Origin: Streptomyces sp. NBC_01351
Lineage (GTDB): Bacteria > Actinomycetota > Actinomycetes > Streptomycetales > Streptomycetaceae
Direction of reading: 5' to 3'
DNA: 64,000 nucleotides
Assembly: GCF_036237315.1 (NCBI RefSeq)
Contig: NZ_CP108356.1
Span: 2,108,001 to 2,172,000, forward strand
In this document: positions 45,341 to 53,941 of the stretch, in pieces
Layout: each line of letters starts with the position of its first letter
Numbering within the stretch: position 1 is the first letter of the stretch
Notes under the pieces: generated by a model
Told to the model about the DNA's origin: nothing
The model's input: the letters and a program-made list of their open reading frames with translations, nothing else
Database searches by the model: none
Made by a program: the position numbers and the translations under genes

Positions 45341-47619
45341 CAAGCACAGGCGTGACCCTGCGTCTGCTCGACAAGGCGGACAAGGAGATCCTGAGGCTGC
45401 CGCGTGCGGTCAAGGGCGCGATCTACGACTTCCAGCACAAGTTCAAGGAGAATCCGTATCTCCGGGGCTTGCGACTGAAGCAGCTGGAAGGACACGACCG
45501 GCTCTGGTCGGCGCGCATCAATGACGAGTACAGGATCCTTCTGCTGCGCCTGGCGGAAACGGACTGGCTCATCGTCTCCGTCAAGCACCGCAAGGAGGCG
45601 TACGAGAAGCTCGATCGGCTCTCATACGGCATCAACCGGATCACCGGTGGCATCGAGTACGTCGACCTCGAGATCATCGAGGAGAGCGTCCTTCGCCGCG
45701 CGGCGACCGCCGGGCGCGTCGGCACCGCCCCGGCCAAGCCTGCCCCGGCTGCCGTACCCACACCCGAGCCGACACCCGTCCCGCTGTTCGCCGCGTTCTC
45801 CGACGAGCAGCTCACGGACCTCGGCGTCGCAGGACCGCTCGTTCCGGTCGTCCGAACCCTGACCACCGAGGATCAGCTCCTCGGCCTGGCCGAATACGCC
45901 CCCCAGCTCACCTCCGAGGTGCTTCTCGCGCTCCACGACGGAGCGTCGTACGAGGCGGTGCTGGAGCAGATCACCCACCCCGTCTCCGCCTCGGACCCCG
46001 TCGACACCGATGACTTCAGGGCTGCTGCCGAGCGGCCTGCCACCATGGTCACGACGACGGACGAGGCCCTGCGCGAGGCGCTCGAAGGTGGTGACTTCGG
46101 CCGCTGGAAGGTCTTCCTCCACCCGACCCAGTCCCGGCTCGTCGAACGCGAGTACTCGGGCCCCGCCCGTGTCGGGGGCGGGCCGGGCACGGGTAAGACC
46201 ATCGTGGCCCTCCACCGGGTCAAGCACCTCGTGGACCGGCTGCCGCCCGGCAGCAACAAGCCCGTCCTCCTCACGACTTACAACAAGAACCTCGCCGCCG
46301 ACCTGAAGTCCCGGCTGCTTCAGCTGGGCGGCGAGGATCTTTTGGCGCGCGTGGAGATCAGCCACGTCGACCAGCTCGCGCTGCGGGTCGTACGCGAGGC
46401 CGAACCCGGAAGCGTCAAGCAGACCCTTGATGAGAGCCAGGCGCTGCGCGAGTGGCGGGCCATGCTTGACGAGCTCGGCGAAACCGAGTGGGACGCCCAG
46501 TTCCTGCACGACGAGTGGACCCAGGTCATCCTCGGTCAGGCCGTCGTCTCCCGGACCGAGTATTTCCGCGCACGCCGCGCCGGCCGGGGCAAGAACATCG
46601 CGAGGGCCGAGCGGGCCGAGATCTGGCAGCTCGCGGAACGGTTCACCCAGCGACTCGACCGCCTCGGACGGCAGACCTGGGAACAGGTCGCCGAGCGCGC
46701 GGCCCGGTTGGAGATGGATCGCGAGCGGCGGATCCAGAACATCGAGCGCCAGCGCGAGGAGGCGGGTGGGCTGGACAACATCCACCTCCAGGCCGGCTCC
46801 GCGGGCTGGCTGCGCCACCGCTTCCAGCACATCGTCGTCGACGAGGCGCAGGACCTGCGGGCCGCGCACTGGAAGCTTCTGCGAGCCATGACGCCGCGTA
46901 CCGCCAACGACATCTTCCTCGTAGGCGACACGCACCAGCGCATCTACGGCAATCAGGTCACGCTCGGGAGTCTCGGGATTCACATCCGCGGCCGCTCGGC
47001 CAAGCTGACCTTGAGCTACCGAACGACCCGGCAGATCCTCGGGTCCGCACTCGGTGTGCTCAGCGGTGAAAGCTTCGACGACCTGGATGGCAGCACCGAG
47101 GACCTGGCCGGATACAGGTCCGTGCTGACGGGAAGCCTTCCGCAGCTGTACGGCTGCGACGACTGGGAGTCCGAGCAGGAGTCGATCGCAGCTCTCCTCG
47201 CCGATTGGATCTCGCTGCCGACACCCCCCGCGCAGATCGCCATCTGTGTTCCGACCAACGACATGGCGAGCGAGCTGGCTTACGCCCTCGCCCATAAGGG
47301 AATCAAAGCAGTCGAGATCGGCCCTGAGGGCCCCCGTGGAGACGAGGGCGTCCATATCGGCACGATGTTCCGCTTCAAGGGCCTCGAGTACCAGCGGATG
47401 GTCATCGCGGGGGTCCGGGACGGGCTCGTACCCCGGGAAGCGGTCAGCCGGCTGCGCACCTCGGACGCCGTCCGCTACCGGCGCGAGCTCCTGCGGGCTC
47501 GATCTCTCCTCTTCGTCGCAGCCACCCGGTCCCGAGACAGTCTCGCCATCTTCTGGCACGGCCGCCCGAGCCCATTCCTCGAACCGCTTATGGGGCTGCC
47601 TGTTGCAGGAGAACGGTAA
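45337..47619 (+). CDS. RelE-like domain fused to UvrD/Rep-type helicase
   Basis: A 760-aa protein. Residues about 5-90 look like a RelE/ParE toxin fold (FKENPYLRGLRLKQLEG, LWSARINDEYRILLL, VSVKHRKEAY). A Pro-rich linker leads to a UvrD helicase from about residue 265: Walker A GGGPGTGKTIV, VVDEAQDL, GDTHQRIYGN, LTLSYRTTRQI, TMFRFKGLEYQ and LFVAATRSRD. All SF1 motifs appear present. It is translationally coupled (ATGA) to the giant helicase, so the two probably form one complex. The RelE-like part could be an RNase effector or a binding domain; its catalytic residues are not clear. Confidence 0.85.
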   Translation: MTSTGVTLRLLDKADKEILRLPRAVKGAIYDFQHKFKENPYLRGLRLKQLEGHDRLWSARINDEYRILLLRLAETDWLIVSVKHRKEAYEKLDRLSYGINRITGGIEYVDLEIIEESVLRRAATAGRVGTAPAKPAPAAVPTPEPTPVPLFAAFSDEQLTDLGVAGPLVPVVRTLTTEDQLLGLAEYAPQLTSEVLLALHDGASYEAVLEQITHPVSASDPVDTDDFRAAAERPATMVTTTDEALREALEGGDFGRWKVFLHPTQSRLVEREYSGPARVGGGPGTGKTIVALHRVKHLVDRLPPGSNKPVLLTTYNKNLAADLKSRLLQLGGEDLLARVEISHVDQLALRVVREAEPGSVKQTLDESQALREWRAMLDELGETEWDAQFLHDEWTQVILGQAVVSRTEYFRARRAGRGKNIARAERAEIWQLAERFTQRLDRLGRQTWEQVAERAARLEMDRERRIQNIERQREEAGGLDNIHLQAGSAGWLRHRFQHIVVDEAQDLRAAHWKLLRAMTPRTANDIFLVGDTHQRIYGNQVTLGSLGIHIRGRSAKLTLSYRTTRQILGSALGVLSGESFDDLDGSTEDLAGYRSVLTGSLPQLYGCDDWESEQESIAALLADWISLPTPPAQIAICVPTNDMASELAYALAHKGIKAVEIGPEGPRGDEGVHIGTMFRFKGLEYQRMVIAGVRDGLVPREAVSRLRTSDAVRYRRELLRARSLLFVAATRSRDSLAIFWHGRPSPFLEPLMGLPVAGER

Positions 47620-47968
47620 CCGGGTCCCGAGAGGGGTTGCTCGTACCACACTCCTCATCCGTGTCCGCGCGGACTTGCAGGCGGGACTCAAAGGGAGCGC
47701 TTGTAGGTGACCACCCAGCCGATCGGCCCCGCCACCCGGCCGGGCAGCCGGGGGGGCCGGGGGGGCCGGGGGGGCCGGGGGCGGGGCTTCAGGACGAGCG
47801 TCACTTGAGCGTCAGAACCCTGAAGGCTGCACGGGTGATACTGGCGAACGCTGCGGCGTTCCCCGCTGAATCCGCAGGTCAAGAAGCATTCAGCAGTCCC
47901 CGATCGCCTTCACCTGTTGCTTGTCTGAAATCAGGTCGACCAAACAGAGAATGTCGAGAAGCTGCAGG
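47620..47968. other. 349-bp intergenic region at the right island edge
   Basis: It contains a G-rich 9-bp tandem repeat (47748-47781) and the first seven bases of the right direct repeat. No gene with a ribosome site is seen. A terminator for the helicase operon is expected here but not obvious. Confidence 0.5.
47748..47781. repeat. Tandem 9-bp G-rich repeat (CCGGGGGGG)
   Basis: Almost four copies of CCGGGGGGG, with CC at 47748, 47757, 47766 and 47775. Four G-runs of five to seven bases could form a G-quadruplex on the plus strand, and the run is prone to slippage. It sits 128 bases after the RelE-UvrD stop. Confidence 0.85.
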
Positions 47969-48027
47969 TCAGAGGCTCTTCCCCATCGGCTCCAGGATCG
48001 CCACGCACTCCACGTGGTGCGTCATCG
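47962..48027. repeat. Right direct repeat (attR-like), native 3' end of the RNA methyltransferase gene
   Basis: 66 bp, the partner of 18749-18814, with five mismatches. It covers the last codons and stop of the intact methyltransferase and 7 bases beyond. The last 36 bases match except for one base. Confidence 0.8.
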
Positions 48028-49300
48028 GGAAGAGGTCGAAGACGCGCAGCGTGCGGACCTTGTAGCCGTTCTCCTTGAAGTAGCCCAGGTCGCGCGCCAG
48101 GGCCGCCGGGTCGCAAGCCACGTAGGCGACGCGGCGCGGGGTGAGGCCGGCCACCTGGCGGACCGTCTGCTTGCCCGCGCCCGCGCGGGGCGGGTCCAGG
48201 ACGACCAGGTCGCACTCCGTGATGCCGGTCTTCGGGAGGATCTGGTCGACCTTGCCCTGCTCGATGCGGACGCGGGGGAAGTCGGCCAGGTTGTGGCGCG
48301 CGTCCTCGACCGCGCGCTTCGTCGACTCGATGCCGAGGACCGCGCCCGTCTCGCCGAGGCGTTCCGCGAGGGCGCCCGCGAAGATGCCGACGCCGCAGTA
48401 GAGGTCGAGGGCCATCTCGCCCTTGCGCGGCATCAGGCCCTGCATGACGGCCTTGATCAGGGTGTCGGCGGCCTGCGGGTGGACCTGCCAGAAGCCGCCC
48501 ATGCCCACGCGGTACGTACGGCCGTCGGCGCGCTCGCGGACGAAGGGGCGGCCGTGGACGCGGTGGACGCCGCCGTCCTTCTCCTCGACCCGGAGGACGG
48601 AGACGGGCTTGTCCAGCTCGACCAGCGGGAGGCGGCCGCCGGGGCGGGGGGTGAGGACGACCTGGCGGTCGCCGGAGCCGGAGGCGGCGATGGCCTCGAC
48701 CGTGGCCATCTGGGGCCAGTCCTGCTTCTCGATGCCGAGCTCGCTGACGCCGGGGGCGGCGATCATGCAGTGGTCGATCAGTTCGATGTCGTGCGAGCGG
48801 TGCTTGCGCAGGCCCGCGTTGCCGTCCTCGTCGATGGCGAACTGGACCCGGGTGCGCCACTGCGGGACCTGGCCCGCCGGCAGCTTGTCGCCCTCGGCCG
48901 GCATGACGGTGCCGTCCCAGCCGGCTTCCTCCGGGGTGAGTCCGGCGAGCCGCTGCAGCTGCTCGGCGACGACCTCGCCCTTGAGCCGGCGCTGGGCGCC
49001 GGGCTTGGCGTGCTGCCAGTCGCAGCCGCCGCACTTGCCGGGGCCGGCGTACGGGCAGGGGGCTTCGACCCGGTCCTTGGAGGCGGACAGGATCGTGATC
49101 GCGTCCGCGCGCAGGAAGCGGGAGTCCGTCTCGCCCTCGGTGACCTTCGCGACGATCGTCTCGCCGGGCAGGGTGTGGCGGACGAACAGGACACGGCCGT
49201 CGGCGGTCCGGGCGATGCAGTGCCCGCCGTGTGCGACGGGGCCGACCTCGACCTCGTACTCCTCCCCGACCAGTGACTGCTTCTCGTTCTGCTCGGTCAT
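47969..49300 (-). CDS. TRAM-domain 23S/tRNA uracil-C5 methyltransferase (RlmD/TrmA family)
   Basis: A 443-aa SAM-dependent RNA methyltransferase. Residues about 1-60 are a TRAM RNA-binding domain. CPYAGPGKCGGC (near residue 90) is the Fe-S cysteine cluster. The methyltransferase part has LDLYCGVGIFAGAL (SAM site), VVLDPPRAG and AYVACDPAALARDL, whose Cys is the nucleophile. The family methylates uridines in rRNA or tRNA. The start is set at MTEQNE because the upstream 12 codons look non-coding. It is the conserved neighbour of the APC permease in Streptomyces, and its 3' end is duplicated at 18749, so it is the insertion target of the island. Confidence 0.92.
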   Translation of the reverse strand: MTEQNEKQSLVGEEYEVEVGPVAHGGHCIARTADGRVLFVRHTLPGETIVAKVTEGETDSRFLRADAITILSASKDRVEAPCPYAGPGKCGGCDWQHAKPGAQRRLKGEVVAEQLQRLAGLTPEEAGWDGTVMPAEGDKLPAGQVPQWRTRVQFAIDEDGNAGLRKHRSHDIELIDHCMIAAPGVSELGIEKQDWPQMATVEAIAASGSGDRQVVLTPRPGGRLPLVELDKPVSVLRVEEKDGGVHRVHGRPFVRERADGRTYRVGMGGFWQVHPQAADTLIKAVMQGLMPRKGEMALDLYCGVGIFAGALAERLGETGAVLGIESTKRAVEDARHNLADFPRVRIEQGKVDQILPKTGITECDLVVLDPPRAGAGKQTVRQVAGLTPRRVAYVACDPAALARDLGYFKENGYKVRTLRVFDLFPMTHHVECVAILEPMGKSL

Positions 49301-49340
49301 GGTGGGGAGACTCCAAGGGGAGGGAAAGGCAAACAAAAGG

Positions 49341-49390
49341 AACGGCCGGACGACCGACCCACCAGTTTACGTGGATCTCGTCCGGCCGTT
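49341..49390 (-). terminator. Terminator of the APC permease gene
   Basis: AACGGCCGGACGA at 49341-49353 pairs exactly (13 bp) with 49378-49390. On the minus strand it begins 22 bases after the permease stop and is followed by CCTTTTGTTTGCC, a T-rich tail, so it fits a Rho-independent terminator. Confidence 0.8.
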
Positions 49391-49412
49391 TGCCACAGCG
49401 GTGCGGCAGCGG

Positions 49413-51461
49413 CTACTTCGCCGCCGGGTCCTTCGGGCGCGGCGTGTCCACCGGGCCTCGGCGGACGGCGCCCGGGGCGTTCCACTCGGCGCGCTTCTTC
49501 GCCCGCTTCCTCGCGCGCTCCGAGGACTCCAGCTGGTACGGCACCGAGGTGACCATCACACCGGGCGTGAAGAGCAGACGGCCCTTGAGGCGCAGCGCGC
49601 TCTGGTTGTGGAGGAGGTGCTCGTACCAGCGGCCGACCACGTACTCGGGGATGTACACGCTGACCGCGTCGCGCGGGTTCTCGCTGCGCAGGCTCTTGAC
49701 GTACTCGACGACCGGGCGGGTGATCTCGCGGTACGGCGAGTCGAGGATCTTCAGCGGGACGTTGATCCCGCGCCGGTCCCACTCCTCGCGCAGGGCCTTG
49801 GTCTCCGCGTCGTCGACGTTGACGCTGAGCGCCTCCAGCCGGTTGGAGTGCAGCAGCTTCGCGTAGGCGAGGGCACGCAGGGTCGGCTTGTGGAGCTTGG
49901 AGACCAGGACGACCGAGTGCACGCGCGAGGGCCTCACGTACTCGTCGGGGCGCTCCTCGGCGGCGGCGATCTCGAAGGCGACGCGGTCGTAGTGCCTGCG
50001 GATCGCGGTCATGGTGCCGTAGAAGATCACCATGCCGAGCAGGGCGACCCAGGCGCCGTGGGTGAACTTGGTGGCGAGGACGACGACCAGCACCAGGCCC
50101 GTAAAGAAGGCGCCGAAGGTGTTGATCGCGCGGGAGCGGATCATGCCGCGGCGCTTGGCGGGGTCGCGCTCGGTCTTCAGGTGCCGGTTCCAGTGCCGGA
50201 CCATGCCGGTCTGGCTGAGCGTGAAGGAGACGAAGACGCCGACGATGTAGAGCTGGATGAGCTTCGTCGAGTCGGCCTCGTACACCCAGACGAGCAGCAT
50301 GGCGGCGCCCGCGAGGAGCACGATGCCGTTGGAGAAGGCGAGCCGGTCGCCGCGGGTGTGCAGCTGGCGGGGCAGGTAGCGGTCCTGCGCGAGGATCGAG
50401 CCGAGCAGCGGGAAGCCGTTGTAGGCGGTGTTCGCGGCGAGGAACAGGACGAGCGCGGTGGCCGCGGCGAGCAGGATGAAGAGGAAGGATCCCTCGCCGA
50501 AGACCGCCTCGGCGACCTGGGAGATCACCGGGTGCTGGACGTAGTCGGGGCCGACCGGTACGCCGTCCACCAGCAGGTCCTGCGCGGGCTTCTCGGCCAT
50601 CTTGACGTTGCTGGCCATGGCCAGGGCGATGATGCCGCAGAACATGGTCACGGCCAGGGCGCCCATCAGGGCCAGGGTGGTCGCGGCGTTCTTGCTCTTG
50701 GGCTTGCGGAAGGCGGGCACCCCGTTGCTGATCGCCTCAACGCCCGTCAGGGCGGCGCAGCCGGAGGAGAAGGCCCGCAGTAGCAGGAAGAGCAGCGCGA
50801 AGCCGGCCAGGCCCTCGTGTTCGGCCTTGATTTCGAAATCGGCGGTCGGCGCCTTCATCGTGTCGTCGAGGACGATGCCCCGCCAGGCACCCCAGGCGAT
50901 CATGAGGAAGACGGCGGCGACGAAGACGTAGGTCGGAATCGCGAAGAGCTTTCCGGACTCCTTCATGCCGCGCAGGTTCATCAGCGTCAGCAGCAGGATC
51001 ATCCCGACGGCGCAGAACACCTTGTGCTCGACGACGAAGGGAATGGCGGAGCCGAGGTTCTCGACGCCCGAGGAGATCGACACGGCGACGGTCAGCACGT
51101 AGTCGACGAGCAGGGCGCTCGCGACGGTGAGACCGGCCTTGGGCCCGAGGTTGGTGTTGGCGACCTCGTAGTCACCGCCGCCGCTCGGGTAGGCGTGGAC
51201 GTTCTGCCGGTATGAGGCGACCACGGTGAACATCAGCACGACGACCGCGGCGGCGATCCAGGGGCTGTAGCTGTACGCCGACACGCCCGCGATCGACAGG
51301 ACCAGCAGAACCTCGCCCGGCGCATATGCCACGGAGGAGAGCGGGTCGGAGGCGAAGACGGGAAGGGCGATCCGCTTGGGGAGGAGTGTTTCTCCTAGGC
51401 GGTCGCTGCGTAGCGCCCGGCCGATCAGGATCCGTTTGGGCACGTCGGTCAGTTTGGACAC
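49413..51461 (-). CDS. APC-superfamily permease, probable KimA-like potassium importer
   Basis: A 682-aa membrane protein with 12 or so membrane segments in residues 20-470 and a cytoplasmic C-terminal domain of about 200 residues. The first segment reads LPVFASDPLSSVAYAPGEVL, which fits the KimA/KUP-like branch of APC transporters rather than typical amino-acid permeases. Neighbours are two TrkA-type regulators (divergent) and KdpDE, which supports potassium. A proton-coupled amino-acid permease is the alternative. It is the last gene on its strand, followed by a clear terminator. Confidence 0.78.
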   Translation of the reverse strand: MSKLTDVPKRILIGRALRSDRLGETLLPKRIALPVFASDPLSSVAYAPGEVLLVLSIAGVSAYSYSPWIAAAVVVLMFTVVASYRQNVHAYPSGGGDYEVANTNLGPKAGLTVASALLVDYVLTVAVSISSGVENLGSAIPFVVEHKVFCAVGMILLLTLMNLRGMKESGKLFAIPTYVFVAAVFLMIAWGAWRGIVLDDTMKAPTADFEIKAEHEGLAGFALLFLLLRAFSSGCAALTGVEAISNGVPAFRKPKSKNAATTLALMGALAVTMFCGIIALAMASNVKMAEKPAQDLLVDGVPVGPDYVQHPVISQVAEAVFGEGSFLFILLAAATALVLFLAANTAYNGFPLLGSILAQDRYLPRQLHTRGDRLAFSNGIVLLAGAAMLLVWVYEADSTKLIQLYIVGVFVSFTLSQTGMVRHWNRHLKTERDPAKRRGMIRSRAINTFGAFFTGLVLVVVLATKFTHGAWVALLGMVIFYGTMTAIRRHYDRVAFEIAAAEERPDEYVRPSRVHSVVLVSKLHKPTLRALAYAKLLHSNRLEALSVNVDDAETKALREEWDRRGINVPLKILDSPYREITRPVVEYVKSLRSENPRDAVSVYIPEYVVGRWYEHLLHNQSALRLKGRLLFTPGVMVTSVPYQLESSERARKRAKKRAEWNAPGAVRRGPVDTPRPKDPAAK

Positions 51462-51681
51462 GGAGAGGATCGTATGCGTTCGATATCAGGCTGACGAACC
51501 CCCCACCCGTTCACACTGCAATCCCACCCCATTTCCTCCCCGACTAGACCCCAAGCGCACCACAACAGGTCACACACGTGACCGCCCGTGTGTAGCTTGG
51601 GCCATGGTCTGAGACCCTGTTAAGCCAGAGCATGCAATGAGGCTGGGAACCAGCGAGTCGCTGACAGCCGGAAGGACGGCC

Positions 51682-52350
51682 GTGCACATCGTCATTATGG
51701 GCTGCGGAAGAGTGGGTTCCGCCCTCGCCCAGACCTTGGAACAGCAGGGGCATACGGTCGCCGTCGTCGACCAGGACCCCACCGCATTCCGCCGGCTGGG
51801 CGCCGGGTTCGGCGGCCGTCGCGTCACCGGAGTCGGCTTCGACCAGGACACGCTGCGCGAGGCCGGCATCGAGGAGGCGGGAGCCTTCGCCGCGGTCAGC
51901 AGCGGTGACAATTCCAACATCATCGCCGCCCGCGTGGCGCGCGAGATGTTCGGCGTCGAGAACGTCGCCGCCCGCATCTACGACCCCAAGCGCGCCGAGG
52001 TCTACCAGCGCCTCGGCATCCCCACCGTCGCGACCGTACGGTGGACCGCCGACCAGATGCTGCGCCGGCTGCTGCCCTCGGGCGCCGAGCCGCTGTGGCG
52101 CGACCCGAGCGGCGGCGTGCAGCTCGCCGAGGTGCACACCTCCGCCACCTGGATCGGGCACAAGGTCAGCAAGCTCCAGGACGAGACGGGCGTGCGCGTC
52201 GCGTTCCTCACCCGCCTGGGCGAGGCCACGCTGCCGACGTCGCAGACGGTTCTTCAGGAGGGCGACCTCGTCCACGTGATGATGCGCACGGACGAGATCG
52301 ACAAGGTCGAGGCGGCCTTCGCAGAAGGGCCCGAGGAGGCACACGCATGA
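51682..52350 (+). CDS. TrkA-family potassium-channel regulator (RCK), first copy
   Basis: A 222-aa protein. The GTG start fits GAAGGA five bases upstream and begins directly with the Rossmann fold (HIVIMGCGRVGSALAQ). Residues about 1-130 are TrkA-N (NAD-binding; VVDQDP, GDNSNIIAARVAREM). Residues about 135-215 are TrkA-C (ligand binding). It regulates K+ uptake in the cytoplasm. It overlaps the second TrkA gene by four bases and is divergent from the APC permease; the 220-bp gap between them should hold both promoters and contains a short palindrome GGTCTGAGACC at 51606-51616. Confidence 0.9.
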   Translation: MHIVIMGCGRVGSALAQTLEQQGHTVAVVDQDPTAFRRLGAGFGGRRVTGVGFDQDTLREAGIEEAGAFAAVSSGDNSNIIAARVAREMFGVENVAARIYDPKRAEVYQRLGIPTVATVRWTADQMLRRLLPSGAEPLWRDPSGGVQLAEVHTSATWIGHKVSKLQDETGVRVAFLTRLGEATLPTSQTVLQEGDLVHVMMRTDEIDKVEAAFAEGPEEAHA

Positions 52351-53009
52351 GGGTCGCGATCGCCGGAGCCGGCGCGGTGGGCCGTTCCATCGCGGGTGAA
52401 CTGCTGGAGAACGGCCACGAGGTGCTCCTGGTCGACAAGGCGCCGACCGCCATCTCGGTGGAACGGGTGCCGCAGGCCGAGTGGCTGCTGGCCGACGCCT
52501 GCGAGATCACTTCGCTGGACGAGGCCGCGCTCCAGCGCTGCAACGTGGTCATCGCCGCGACCGGCGACGACAAGGTCAACCTCGTCGTCTCCCTCCTCGC
52601 GAAGACCGAGTACGGGGTCCCGCGCGTGGTGGCCCGCGTCAACAACCCGAAGAACGAGTGGCTCTTCAACGAGTCCTGGGGCGTCGACGTCGCCGTCTCC
52701 ACGCCGCGCCTGATGTCGGCCCTGGTCGAGGAGGCCGTCAGCGTCGGCGACCTGGTGCGGCTGCTGCGCTTCAGCCACGGCGACGCGAACCTCGTCGAGC
52801 TGACCCTGCCGCCGGACTCCTCCGTCGCGGGCACCCAGATCAGCGAGATCTCGTGGCCCGAGGACACCTCGCTGGTCACGATCATCCGCGGCAACCGGGT
52901 CCTCACCCCGCACGGGGAAGAGACCCTCGAAGCGGGCGACGAGCTCCTCTTCGTGGCCGCCCAAGCCCGCGAGGAACAACTGGAGGACCTCCTCCAGGCC
53001 CGCCAGTAG
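52347..53009 (+). CDS. TrkA-family potassium-channel regulator (RCK), second copy
   Basis: A 220-aa paralogue: VAIAGAGAVGRSIAG NAD site, VDKAP, ATGDDKVNLVVSLLAKTEYGV, then a TrkA-C half (ELTLPPDSSVAGTQI). ATGA overlap with the first copy and a GAGGAGG ribosome site inside it indicate coupling. Two adjacent TrkA proteins (CeoB/CeoC type) are typical of actinobacteria and probably form a hetero-complex that gates the K+ permease. A strong bidirectional terminator follows. Confidence 0.9.
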   Translation: MRVAIAGAGAVGRSIAGELLENGHEVLLVDKAPTAISVERVPQAEWLLADACEITSLDEAALQRCNVVIAATGDDKVNLVVSLLAKTEYGVPRVVARVNNPKNEWLFNESWGVDVAVSTPRLMSALVEEAVSVGDLVRLLRFSHGDANLVELTLPPDSSVAGTQISEISWPEDTSLVTIIRGNRVLTPHGEETLEAGDELLFVAAQAREEQLEDLLQARQ

Positions 53010-53040
53010 CCCTGCGGGCACGTTCGCACGCTTGCACGCC

Positions 53041-53082
53041 GAAGGGGGCGGGGCGACCGGTTCCGGTCGCCCCGCCCCCTTC
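53041..53082. terminator. Perfect 20-bp hairpin between TrkA and DUF3159 genes
   Basis: GAAGGGGGCGGGGCGACCGG (53041-53060) pairs exactly with 53063-53082 around a two-base loop. It starts 31 bases after the second TrkA stop, and the tail reads GTGCATTT. It serves both converging operons. Confidence 0.85.
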
Positions 53083-53090
53083 GTGCATTT

Positions 53091-53173
53091 CAGCCTCGCC
53101 GGCGATTGAGGCGTGGGGGTCCCCCCGGACGGAGTCTGGGGGAGGTCCGGGGCAGAGCCCCGGCAGCGGCGCC
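53091..53173. repeat. Streptomyces extragenic repeat (copy 1)
   Basis: About 83 bp of hairpin-rich, repeated sequence (CGCCGGCGATTGAGGCGTG, GGGGTCCCCCCGGACGGAG and so on) that recurs nearly unchanged at 60383-60466. It lies at the 3' end of convergent genes. It is a REP-like element, common in Streptomyces. Confidence 0.75.
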
Positions 53174-53196
53174 GCACCCGACCGGCACGCTGCGGC

Positions 53197-53937
53197 TCAG
53201 GCCCGCTTCTCCGCCGCGGCGGCGGCTTCGGCCTCCTTGGCCTCCCATTCCGCAATCACATCGATCGGCGGCGGCGCCTTCGCCAGGAACACCCACGTGA
53301 AGTACACCGCGAGCACCATCGGCGGCAGCTTCAGCGCGATCAGCACCCAGCCGAGCTGCGTCGCGTCCCCCCACCAGTACAGCGGGAAGAGGATCGCGTA
53401 CTTGGCGAGGAAGATCAGCCCCCACGCCAGGCTCGCCTTGACGTACGCCTTCTTGCGTCCCGGGTTGCGCGTGCGCCAGGACAGGTTCTCCTTGAACACC
53501 GGCCCGAGGATCACGCCCAGCAGCGGGAAGCCCACCAGGGCCGAGACCGTGAAGGCCACGCCCAGGCCGACCCCGTAGATCATGCCCGGCAGGTAGAAGC
53601 CCTTCGCGCTGCCCGTGAACAGGGCGAAGGCCACGCCCACGCCCACGCCGAAGACCCCGCTGAAGGCGTGCTTCACCGTGTCCTTGCGCAGTAGCCGCAC
53701 GATCACCAGCAGTACGGCGACCGCGCCCGCGGCGATGGCGGAGAGCTTCACGTCCTTGTTGATCGTGTAGATCATGACGAAGAGCAGCCCGGGAAGCATC
53801 GTCTCCACGGTGCCCCGGATGCCCCCGAAGGCGTCGAACAGCGCCGCCTGCGTCACCGCCTTCTGGTCATCGGAAGGCGCGGCGGCGGCTTCTGGGGTGG
53901 TCGCGCCGGGCGTGGTCGGTTTGTCGAGTGACGTCAC
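53197..53937 (-). CDS. DUF3159 membrane protein
   Basis: A 246-aa protein with about six membrane segments (for example ETMLPGLLFVMIYTI, AIAAGAVAVLLVIVRLL, FGVGVGVAFALFTG, ALVGFPLLGVILGPVF, LIFLAKYAILFPLYWW and LIALKLPPMVLAVYF) and a charged Ala-rich tail. The family is conserved in actinobacteria and has no proven function. It lies 4 bp downstream of the OB-fold gene. Confidence 0.85.
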   Translation of the reverse strand: MTSLDKPTTPGATTPEAAAAPSDDQKAVTQAALFDAFGGIRGTVETMLPGLLFVMIYTINKDVKLSAIAAGAVAVLLVIVRLLRKDTVKHAFSGVFGVGVGVAFALFTGSAKGFYLPGMIYGVGLGVAFTVSALVGFPLLGVILGPVFKENLSWRTRNPGRKKAYVKASLAWGLIFLAKYAILFPLYWWGDATQLGWVLIALKLPPMVLAVYFTWVFLAKAPPPIDVIAEWEAKEAEAAAAAEKRA

Positions 53938-53941
53938 CGGT

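Larger units (their letters stand above)
18749..48027. mobile_element. Putative 29-kb genomic (defence) island bounded by 66-bp imperfect direct repeats
   Basis: The element runs from the displaced methyltransferase 3' end to the real one. The intact gene at the right edge is restored by the right repeat, as in classic site-specific integration. Cargo: SWIM protein, Ser/Thr kinase, SNF2 helicase plus adenine methylase, Scr1/DUF397 regulators, a candidate nuclease, a membrane protein and three large helicase fusions. No integrase, excisionase, Rep or Tra gene was recognised, so it is either a remnant, depends on a recombinase elsewhere, or was joined by homologous exchange. Genes left and right of it are on different themes (peptide biosynthesis, core metabolism). 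Confidence 0.6.

Noticed and set aside
18749..48027. Integrative conjugative element with transfer genes
   Set aside because: No integrase, excisionase, FtsK-like Tra or Rep gene was found in the interval.
51462..51681. c-di-AMP riboswitch upstream of the KimA-like gene
   Set aside because: The B. subtilis kimA leader has one, but no fold or conserved blocks could be seen in this 220-bp divergent gap.
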